The notes below the pieces were generated by a model. The model made no database searches and had not been told where the DNA came from. It saw only the letters and a list, made by a program, of their open reading frames with translations. This document shows positions 1 to 5,630 of a stretch of DNA of 7,774 bases, piece by piece. Source of the DNA: a bacterium (GTDB lineage Bacteria > Ratteibacteria > UBA8468 > B48-G9 > JAFGKM01). Within the stretch, counting starts at the first letter, position 1. Every line of letters starts with the position of its first letter. The DNA is taken from the NCBI GenBank assembly GCA_026416755.1, contig JAOAEP010000055.1, positions 1 through 7,774 on the forward strand, given 5' to 3'. Made by a program: the position numbers and the translations under genes.

Positions 1-1
1 T

Positions 2-298
2 TATAAACTTCAAGATGAGGAAAAACTTGATACTGTTGAAGCAAATTTAAAACTTGGATTTCCCCCGGATTTAAGGGATTATGGTATTGGAGCACAAATT
101 CTTGTTGACCTCGGTTTAACAAGAATACGTCTTTTAACAAATAATCCAAGGAAAATTGTTGGAATTGCTGGTTATGGAATTGAAGTAGTTGAAAGAGTTC
201 CCATAGAAATAGAGCCAGACCATTATACAGAAAAATATTTGAAAGCAAAAAAAGAAAAACTGGGTCATTTAATAAAAATGGAGGAAAAAATTGAATAA
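2..298 (+). CDS. ribA: GTP cyclohydrolase II, C-terminal part (RibA or RibA domain of RibBA), 5' truncated
   Basis: The frame is open from the left edge (first full codon at 2) to TAA at 296-298, giving 98 visible residues. The fragment carries the C-terminal signature of GTP cyclohydrolase II: EANLKLGFPPDLRDYGIGAQ, then ILVDLGLTRIRLLTNNPRK, then GYGIEVVERVPIEI. It ends in the usual tail, YLKAKKEKLGHL. The family opens the GTP ring, releasing formate and pyrophosphate, to give the first committed intermediate of riboflavin synthesis in the cytoplasm. The zinc-binding cysteines and any N-terminal DHBP synthase (RibB) domain lie beyond the edge, so RibA and the fused RibBA cannot be told apart. 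Lumazine synthase two genes downstream on the same strand supports a rib operon. The last codons overlap the next gene by 8 bases and contain its Shine-Dalgarno. Confidence 0.94.
   Translation, partial: YKLQDEEKLDTVEANLKLGFPPDLRDYGIGAQILVDLGLTRIRLLTNNPRKIVGIAGYGIEVVERVPIEIEPDHYTEKYLKAKKEKLGHLIKMEEKIE
280..293 (+). promoter_or_regulatory. Shine-Dalgarno GGAGG selecting a TTG start inside the ribA 3' end
   Basis: GGAGG at 280-284 lies inside the last ribA codons, six bases before TTG at 291. The only nearby ATG in the same frame is at 300, which would leave 15 bases of spacing, longer than usual. The spacing favours TTG, producing an 8-base overlap with ribA and probable translational coupling. 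The choice changes the protein by only three residues. Confidence 0.65.
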
Positions 299-1091
299 AA
301 TGCCAAGAACAAATGTAGGAGGGATTTCTCTTCCAAGAATTTTATGTGGAACAAATTGGTTTTTAGGTTATTCTCATCAGACAAATTCAAAAGACAGGGC
401 AATAAAAGAATTTATGGATGAAAAAAAGGTTACTGATATTTTATGTACCTGTGTAAAAAATGGAATAGATGCTGTTATGGGGCCTCCAAGTGAATTCCTT
501 GTAGAATGTATAAAAAAAGCAGAAGAAAAAACAGGGGTGGAAATAATTTATATATGTACTCCATGGAAGATTGAAGAAGTTGGTTGGGCAAAAGAAAAGG
601 GTGCAAAAATATGTATGCCTCATACTTCTGTAACTGATACATATGTGAATAAAAGAGATAAAAATTTGAATGGCATTGAAGTATGGCTTAGAAAAATAAG
701 AGAATATGGAATGATACCAGGACTTTCTACCCATGTTCCTGAGACAGTAATTTACGCAGATATGACTGGACTTGATGTAGAAACATATATACAGATTTAT
801 AATGCACTTGGTTTTTTATGCCAGATTGAAGTTGAATGGATTTATAAAATTATAAATGAAGCAAAAAAACCAGTGATGACAATAAAACCTTTTGCTGCTG
901 GAAGATTAACTCCTTTTGTTGGACTTAACTTTGTTGTAAATACAATAAGAGATATTGATATGATAACAATAGGTTTTACTTCTCCTTATGAAGTGGAAGA
1001 AGATGTTGAGATTTTTCTTTCAATAATTGAAAGAAGAAAACCAAATATTGAGTATCAGATAACAAGGAGTAAAAAAAGTTTAGAAAAATAA
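291..1091 (+). CDS. Aldo/keto reductase-like TIM-barrel protein of unknown function, inside the rib operon
   Basis: This 266-residue soluble protein has no signal peptide or membrane segment. The pattern suggests a TIM barrel distantly like aldo/keto reductases. An early strand carries GTNWFLGYSHQT (residues 20-31), a middle strand runs into the barrel near VEIIYICTPW (83-92), and a late strand carries MTIKPFAAGRLTP (196-208). It is followed by DMITIGFTSPYEVEEDVEI (223-241), which recalls the C-terminal part of AKRs where cofactor-binding residues sit. I cannot find the classical Asp-Tyr-Lys-His catalytic tetrad in its normal context, so a redox function is unproven. It lies between ribA and ribH, overlapping the former by 8 bases and separated from the latter by 10, so co-expression with riboflavin genes is very likely. 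A riboflavin-related role is inference from position; it could equally be a hitch-hiker. The TTG start is chosen from Shine-Dalgarno spacing. Confidence 0.62.
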   Translation: MNKMPRTNVGGISLPRILCGTNWFLGYSHQTNSKDRAIKEFMDEKKVTDILCTCVKNGIDAVMGPPSEFLVECIKKAEEKTGVEIIYICTPWKIEEVGWAKEKGAKICMPHTSVTDTYVNKRDKNLNGIEVWLRKIREYGMIPGLSTHVPETVIYADMTGLDVETYIQIYNALGFLCQIEVEWIYKIINEAKKPVMTIKPFAAGRLTPFVGLNFVVNTIRDIDMITIGFTSPYEVEEDVEIFLSIIERRKPNIEYQITRSKKSLEK

Positions 1092-1101
1092 AGGGGGAAA
1101 A

Positions 1102-1563
1102 ATGAAAGTAATTGAAGGATATCTTGAAGGAAAAGGTAAAAAATTTTTAATAATTGTAAGTAGATTTAATGAGTTTATAACAACAAGATTACTTGAAGGG
1201 GCACTTGATTGTTTGAAAAGACATAATACAGAAGAAGAAAATATAGAAGTTATATGGGTTCCGGGAGCAGTTGAAATGGTTTATGCTCTTGGTAAAATAA
1301 TTGAAAATGGGAAATATGATGCCATTATCTGTCTTGGAGCAATAATAAGAGGAGATACTCCGCACTTTGAATATGTTGCAAGTCAGATTTCAAGAGCAAT
1401 TTCTCAGGCAAATTATTCAGGGGAAATTCCTGTTTCTTTTGGGATTATTACAGCAGATAATACAGACCAGGCGATTGAAAGAGCAGGAACAAAATCAGGA
1501 AATAAGGGATGGCAGGCAGCACTTTCAGCAATTGAGATGGCAAATTTAAAAACAAAAATTTAG
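1102..1563 (+). CDS. ribH: 6,7-dimethyl-8-ribityllumazine synthase
   Basis: RibH condenses 5-amino-6-ribitylamino-uracil with 3,4-dihydroxy-2-butanone 4-phosphate to make lumazine, the penultimate step of riboflavin synthesis, usually in a cytoplasmic icosahedral or pentameric assembly. The 153-residue length is normal. Visible motifs are SRFNEFIT (20-27; Phe22 is the aromatic residue that stacks on the substrate ring in the family), VPGAVEM (53-59), GAIIRGDTPHFEYVA (79-93; His88 is the expected general acid/base), VSFGIITADNTDQAIERAG (111-129; Arg127) and TKSGNKG (130-136; Lys131 and Lys135). The family more often reads VPGAFEIP; here Val replaces Phe57 and Pro60. The start follows AAGGGGG at 1091-1097, and the stop TAG directly abuts the next ATG. 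The partner, riboflavin synthase, is not in the window. Confidence 0.97.
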   Translation: MKVIEGYLEGKGKKFLIIVSRFNEFITTRLLEGALDCLKRHNTEEENIEVIWVPGAVEMVYALGKIIENGKYDAIICLGAIIRGDTPHFEYVASQISRAISQANYSGEIPVSFGIITADNTDQAIERAGTKSGNKGWQAALSAIEMANLKTKI

Positions 1564-2430
1564 ATGAAAGAAAAAAAGTTTGAGATTTTAAGAAATATAG
1601 TATATGGTAAAATCGGGAAAAGGGAATTATTATGTGATATTATTAAACCTTCGGATGTAAAAAATAAATTACCTGCAATTGTTTATATTCATGGAGGAGG
1701 GTGGATTTCAGGAAATAAAGATATAGGATTAAATAAACTTTTACCTTTTGTAGATAATGGATATATTGGAATTACTATTGAGTATAGATTAAGTTCAGAA
1801 GCGATTTTCCCTGCCCAAATTGAAGATTGTAAATGTGTGATAAGATTTTTAAAAATAAATTCAGATAAGTACAATATTGATGAAGAAAAAATTGGTGTTT
1901 GGGGAGAATCTGCTGGTGGGCATCTTGCATCTTTACTTGGTGTTACAGATGAAAGGACTTTTAATGATTCTGGTGGATGGCAGGGTGTTTTAAGTAAAGT
2001 ATATGCTGTTTGTGATTGGTTTGGCAGGACCAATTTCTTAATTGATATTAAAAAATGTGATGATGCAAAAGCACCTTATAAATATATATCAAAACTTCTT
2101 GGTGGACCAATTGAAGAAAATATAGATAAAGCAATAGAAGTTAGTCCCTATTATTATAATTTTAAAAATTCCCCTCCTTTTTTAATTATGCATGGTGAAA
2201 ACGATCCCATTGTTCCTTACTCTCAAAGCGAAATTTTTTATAGAAAATTAAAGAAAAATAATATTGATGTTACGTTGATTAAAATAAAAAATGCAGGACA
2301 TGGAACTGGTTTTGGTAAAAAGGCGATAGATTTTGTGATTGCATTTTTTGATTATCACTTAAAAAATGAAAAGACAAACTGGAGGAATTTAATAAATAAT
2401 AGAAATTTTATAGAAATTCCACCTGAATGA
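1564..2430 (+). CDS. Alpha/beta hydrolase, HSL/BD-FAE-type esterase
   Basis: This 288-residue soluble serine hydrolase has no signal peptide. The N-terminal half has the oxyanion-hole motif HGGGW (43-47), typical of hormone-sensitive-lipase and BD-FAE-type carboxylesterases. The nucleophile elbow is GESAGG (114-119, Ser116). The acid is probably Asp214 in HGENDP and the base His246 in NAGHG, so the triad is complete. The family cleaves carboxylic esters. Several members remove acetyl or feruloyl groups from plant polysaccharides, which would fit the nearby sulfatases, but the substrate cannot be inferred. The ATG directly follows the ribH stop (TAGATG) and there is no good Shine-Dalgarno in the preceding bases. 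Translation therefore probably depends on ribosomes finishing ribH. It is the last gene before a new promoter. Confidence 0.9.
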   Translation: MKEKKFEILRNIVYGKIGKRELLCDIIKPSDVKNKLPAIVYIHGGGWISGNKDIGLNKLLPFVDNGYIGITIEYRLSSEAIFPAQIEDCKCVIRFLKINSDKYNIDEEKIGVWGESAGGHLASLLGVTDERTFNDSGGWQGVLSKVYAVCDWFGRTNFLIDIKKCDDAKAPYKYISKLLGGPIEENIDKAIEVSPYYYNFKNSPPFLIMHGENDPIVPYSQSEIFYRKLKKNNIDVTLIKIKNAGHGTGFGKKAIDFVIAFFDYHLKNEKTNWRNLINNRNFIEIPPE

Positions 2431-2431
2431 T

Positions 2432-2460
2432 TTTGGAAAAAAATAAAAAGAGTTTATAAT
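2432..2460 (+). promoter_or_regulatory. Predicted sigma70-type promoter for the exported-protein/sulfatase pair
   Basis: The 52-base spacer after the hydrolase contains TTTGGA (2432-2437), a 17-base gap and a perfect TATAAT (2455-2460). A strong AGGAGG (2471-2476) then lies six bases before the ATG at 2483. Such hexamers arise by chance in AT-rich DNA, but the exact -10, optimal spacing and location in the only real gap on the plus strand support it. The predicted RNA start, near 2467, would leave a very short leader. Confidence 0.5.
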
Positions 2461-2482
2461 TTAACAAAAAAGGAGGAAAGTT

Positions 2483-3010
2483 ATGAAGAAAATTTTGATT
2501 TTATTAATTATGTTTTTATTTATTCCCTCTTTGCTTTTTTCTTTCTGGAAAGTAGAAGAGGGTGAGCCAACCGGTTTTAGAAATTATCCCTGGGGAATGG
2601 AAAATTCATCTTTTTATCTTAAAGAATTTTCAAGAAGTTTTCCTAAACATGGAGGTAAGGTTGTTTATTATATAAAAAAGAATGAGGATTTTAATATTGC
2701 AGGAGCAAAAGTTGAAAAGATTGAATATGGTTTCTGGAAAGACGAAGTATTATGTGAAGTTTTAATCACTGTAAAAGGGAAAGAAAATTTTGAAAGAATC
2801 AAAAGAGCATTAATTGAAAAGTTTGGTAAGGGATATTCTCAAATCCCAGGTACAAACAGAATTACATGGAAAGGAAAAACTACTTATTTATCTCTGGACT
2901 TTGAAGAAAGTAATCAAAAAGGATATTTATTTATGTCTCCATATCCCATGAGTAAATTTATAAGTATGTATGAAAACAATATTGCTAAAAAGGGAGTAAA
3001 AGATTTCTAA
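2483..3010 (+). CDS. Small exported protein of unknown function
   Basis: This is a 175-residue protein. Residues 1-20 form a clear Sec-type signal: Lys2-Lys3, a hydrophobic core ILILLIMFLFIPSLLF, and a likely cleavage after Ser20 (LLFS/FW). There is no cysteine at the cleavage site, so it is not an obvious lipoprotein. The mature part of about 155 residues has GFRNYPWGM (31-39), then a pattern of alternating strands including IAGAKVEKIEYGFWKDEVL and a helix followed by LIEKFGKG. This layout (FR-x-x-x-WG near the start, then IGGA-like and YGF-like segments) recalls a group of bacterial periplasmic proteins without known function. I cannot name a family with certainty. It has its own predicted promoter and strong ribosome site. 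Its last 8 bases overlap the predicted start of the sulfatase, so the two are probably made together, although one is exported and the other has no signal. Confidence 0.78.
   Translation: MKKILILLIMFLFIPSLLFSFWKVEEGEPTGFRNYPWGMENSSFYLKEFSRSFPKHGGKVVYYIKKNEDFNIAGAKVEKIEYGFWKDEVLCEVLITVKGKENFERIKRALIEKFGKGYSQIPGTNRITWKGKTTYLSLDFEESNQKGYLFMSPYPMSKFISMYENNIAKKGVKDF
2991..3005 (+). promoter_or_regulatory. Shine-Dalgarno GGGAG placed before a predicted ATT start codon
   Basis: AGGGAG at 2991-2996 ends six bases before ATT at 3003-3005. In this frame TAA at 2997-2999 closes the region upstream, and the next ATG is at 3174, downstream of the catalytic cysteine codon. No GTG or TTG occurs in frame between them. 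ATT is a rare but known bacterial start codon (infC is the textbook case). The ATA codons at 3021, 3030 and 3033 are worse placed relative to the ribosome site. Confidence 0.55.
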
Positions 3011-4307
3011 AAAGAAAAATATACTTCATATAATAACGCACGATACAGGAAGATATATTGGATGTTATGGTGCAGATGTAAAAACATCAAATATAGATAA
3101 ACTTGCAGAAGAAGGAGTTATTTTTACAAATTATTTTTGTACAGCCCCTCAATGTAGTCCAAGTAGAGCAAGTATGTTTTCTGGAATTATGCCACATAAT
3201 AATGGTGTTTATGGGCTTGCTCATAGAGGTTTTATTTTAAAAGAATCTGTTCCTTACTTACCTAAAATATTAAAAGAAAATGGATATGAGACAATTCTTT
3301 TTGGAATCCAACATGAAACAAAATGGGAATTGTCTGAAAAACTTGGATATAGTAAAGTAATAGTGAGGAAAACGACTTCATGTATTGATATTACTCCACT
3401 TGTTATTAATTATTTAAATTCAAAACCACATCAACCATTTTTTATTTCAATCGGTTTTTCAGAGACACATTTACCTTGGCCTATTGTAGAAAAATTTAAT
3501 GAGAATATAAAAGTTCCTGATTTTTTACCTGATGATATAGAAATTAAAAAGGATATTGCAGGATTTAATATTGTGATTGAGAGAGTAGATAAGGCAATAG
3601 GTGAAATAGTTGAATGCCTTAAGAAAAATAAATTGTATGAAGATACCTTAATAATATTTACTACTGACCATGGACTTCCTCTCCCTGGTGCCAAGGCGAC
3701 ACTTTTTGACCCTGGGATTGGAATTTTACTTATAATAAGAGGGGAAGGATTTGAAGGTGGGAGGGAAATTAAATGTTTAAGCAGTAATATTGACCTTATG
3801 CCGACTTTATTAGATTATTTACATATTGAACTACCTAAAAATATACAAGGAAAAAGTTTAATACCTGTTATAAAAGGAGAAAGAAAAGAAATTAGAGAAG
3901 AAATATATTTAGAATTGACTTATCATGCTGGATATGATCCAATGAGAGGTATAAGAACAAAAAAGTATAAATATATTAGATTTTTTGATTTCAGGCCTTT
4001 TTACTATCCACCAAATGTTGATCCTTCCTTTTCCAAGGAATATTTTAGAAAACTTGGATATTTTGATAGATTAAGACCCTTTGAAATGTTTTTTGACCTT
4101 GAAAAAGACCCATTAGAAAGAGAAAATTTAATTGATAGGCCTGAATATAAAAAAATAATAGAGGAATTGAAAAATAAACTTTTATTATGGATGAAAGAAA
4201 CAGAAGACCCAATTCTTTATGGACCTGTTTTTCCTCCTGAAAATGCTGTTATCTCTCCTCCCTGGGCATATCATCCAAAAACCTTATGGTATGGAGAGGA
4301 AAAATAG
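3003..4307 (+). CDS. Sulfatase (alkaline-phosphatase superfamily), N-sulfoglucosamine-sulfohydrolase-like, predicted ATT start
   Basis: From ATT at 3003 this is 434 residues, a normal length for a family S1 sulfatase. The N-terminus NILHIITHDTG (6-16) is the first metal-binding strand, with His13-Asp14 where many sulfatases have Asp-Asp. CSPSR at 51-55 is the formylglycine motif; Cys51 would be oxidised to formylglycine, the catalytic residue that attacks sulfate esters or sulfamates. Other expected sites are GIQH (101-104) in place of the usual GKWH, His156 in SETHLPW, Asp222-His223 in TTDHG and Lys231 in GAKATL. The THDTGRYIG and AKATLFDPG forms resemble the heparan-N-sulfatase-like group; the substrate is not determined. 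No signal peptide is seen, so a cytoplasmic location is inferred. The frame is intact throughout, which argues against decay, but a lost ATG start cannot be excluded. It overlaps the exported-protein gene by 8 bases and converges on another sulfatase. Confidence 0.88.
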   Translation: MSKKKNILHIITHDTGRYIGCYGADVKTSNIDKLAEEGVIFTNYFCTAPQCSPSRASMFSGIMPHNNGVYGLAHRGFILKESVPYLPKILKENGYETILFGIQHETKWELSEKLGYSKVIVRKTTSCIDITPLVINYLNSKPHQPFFISIGFSETHLPWPIVEKFNENIKVPDFLPDDIEIKKDIAGFNIVIERVDKAIGEIVECLKKNKLYEDTLIIFTTDHGLPLPGAKATLFDPGIGILLIIRGEGFEGGREIKCLSSNIDLMPTLLDYLHIELPKNIQGKSLIPVIKGERKEIREEIYLELTYHAGYDPMRGIRTKKYKYIRFFDFRPFYYPPNVDPSFSKEYFRKLGYFDRLRPFEMFFDLEKDPLERENLIDRPEYKKIIEELKNKLLLWMKETEDPILYGPVFPPENAVISPPWAYHPKTLWYGEEK

Positions 4308-4317
4308 TAAGGTTTAT

Positions 4318-5619
4318 TTAAGGGTAGAGTTTTCTTTGTTTAATTTCCACTTCAATTCCTTCTATTTCTTTAATTTTTCTTTTTAATCTTTCTCTTAAAT
4401 TTTCAGATATTTCTTTATATTCCCTTCTACCAGCAAGATTTACGAGTTCATAAGGGTCTGAGTAAAGGTCATATAACTGATATTCTTCATAAAAATTTGA
4501 ATTTGAATCATTCCAGCCATCCTTTTCCGATGCAACCACACAATATTTCCATCTTTCAGTTCTTATTGCTCTTGCTACCATTGATTCACTTATTTGTATA
4601 AAAATTTCTTCATGTTTTGTTTTACCTTCAGCAATTTTAATTAAACTTTTCCCTTTAAAACTTTCAGGTATTTTCGCATCAGCAATTTCAAGAATAGTTT
4701 TTGGTATATCAATTAACTGAACCATCTCCTTTATATTTCCTTTTTTCTCAATCCCACCACCAATAACAAGTGGTATTCTTATTGAACTTTCATGGCAACT
4801 TCTTTTATATTCTCCATTTCTTGTTCTGAAATGACATCCATGGTCTGAAGTAAAAATTATTATAGTATTTTCAAACAGATTTAAATCTTTAAGTATTTCT
4901 AAAATTCTACCAACACACTCATCTATTCTTTTTATACATCCATAATAATCAGGTAGTTGTTCAAACCAGTCGCCTGGGAAAAATTTTAAATCAGCAGGAA
5001 CATACGGATTTTTGAAGATTTCTTTATATCCTTCCGGTGCAACAACTTTATTCCAGTCATTCTGCTGGTGTGGTTCAAGGTAAGAAATTGTTAGGAAAAA
5101 AGGTTGTTTGGTTTCTTTGATAAATTCAATTGCTTTTTCAGTTAAAAAATCAACTCTGTAAACATCTTTAAATTTTATTAAATTATTTTTTTCATCGTAA
5201 ATTTCTCCCTCATAAGGATGGGATGTATGTTCTAAAACATTTGCTCCTTTCCAGTATTCAAAACCACCTCTATATTCATTAGGAACTGGCCCAATTCCTT
5301 TTTCATGGGGTGATAAGTGCCATTTTCCAATATAAGCGGTTTTATATCCATTTTCCTTTAATAATTTTGCTATTGTCAATTCCTCAGGTTTTATACCTAT
5401 ACCATTTCTCCATACTCCTGTTTCTGTTGCATATTTTCCAGTGAATAAACAACTTCTTGCAGGACCACAAACAGGTTGATTTGTAAAAGCATATTCAAAA
5501 TTTATTCCTTCTTTTCCAAGGTTATCAATATTTGGGGTTAAATATAAAGGACAATTATTTAACCCTAAAGTATCTCCTCTTTGTTGGTCGCTAAATATTA
5601 AAATTATGTTTTTTTTCAT
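4318..5619 (-). CDS. Sulfatase, arylsulfatase A-like (formylglycine-dependent)
   Basis: This 433-residue sulfatase has all the classical active-site elements: IILIFSDQQRGD (5-16; Asp11 and Gln12 as metal ligands), VCGPARS (50-56; Cys51 is the residue converted to formylglycine), GKWHL (98-102; Lys99 and His101), LEPH (181-184), SDHG (258-261; Asp259 and His260) and YKRS (271-274; Lys272). It hydrolyses a sulfate ester, probably on a sugar, but the specific substrate cannot be read. There is no signal peptide, so it is probably cytoplasmic and acts on imported oligosaccharides or monosaccharides. The start is ATG at 5619, preceded by AAAGG that overlaps the stop of the GlcD-like gene; the gap is 11 bases. 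It is the last gene of a leftward operon. Its sequence is clearly different from the convergent sulfatase (GKWHL versus GIQH), so the two are not recent duplicates. Maturation needs an anSME or FGE enzyme, absent here. Confidence 0.95.
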   Translation of the reverse strand: MKKNIILIFSDQQRGDTLGLNNCPLYLTPNIDNLGKEGINFEYAFTNQPVCGPARSCLFTGKYATETGVWRNGIGIKPEELTIAKLLKENGYKTAYIGKWHLSPHEKGIGPVPNEYRGGFEYWKGANVLEHTSHPYEGEIYDEKNNLIKFKDVYRVDFLTEKAIEFIKETKQPFFLTISYLEPHQQNDWNKVVAPEGYKEIFKNPYVPADLKFFPGDWFEQLPDYYGCIKRIDECVGRILEILKDLNLFENTIIIFTSDHGCHFRTRNGEYKRSCHESSIRIPLVIGGGIEKKGNIKEMVQLIDIPKTILEIADAKIPESFKGKSLIKIAEGKTKHEEIFIQISESMVARAIRTERWKYCVVASEKDGWNDSNSNFYEEYQLYDLYSDPYELVNLAGRREYKEISENLRERLKRKIKEIEGIEVEIKQRKLYP

Positions 5620-5630
5620 TTTTAAACCTT

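Noticed and set aside
300..302. ATG at 300 as start of the AKR-like gene
   Set aside because: Possible, but it leaves 15 bases from GGAGG, whereas TTG at 291 has six. Kept as the alternative.
441..734. Antisense open frame opposite the AKR-like gene
   Set aside because: Its composition is rich in Phe, Tyr and Ser, it resembles no family, and it lies fully within a well-supported gene on the other strand.
1689..2033. Antisense open frame opposite the hydrolase gene
   Set aside because: It lies opposite the HGGGW and GESAGG coding region, with no ribosome site or family resemblance.
2417..2438. TTCCA / TGGAA hairpin at the end of the hydrolase gene
   Set aside because: A 5-base stem with a 12-base loop and no T-run is expected by chance in such AT-rich DNA.
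3174..4307. Sulfatase starting at the first ATG, 3174
   Set aside because: It would remove the first metal-binding strand and Cys51 of CSPSR. The upstream codons in the same frame encode a textbook sulfatase N-terminus.
4279..4315. 8-base inverted repeat (AAACCTTA / TAAGGTTT) at the convergent sulfatase ends, a possible terminator
   Set aside because: The loop is 21 bases, the stem is AT-rich and no T-tract follows, so it does not make a convincing rho-independent terminator.
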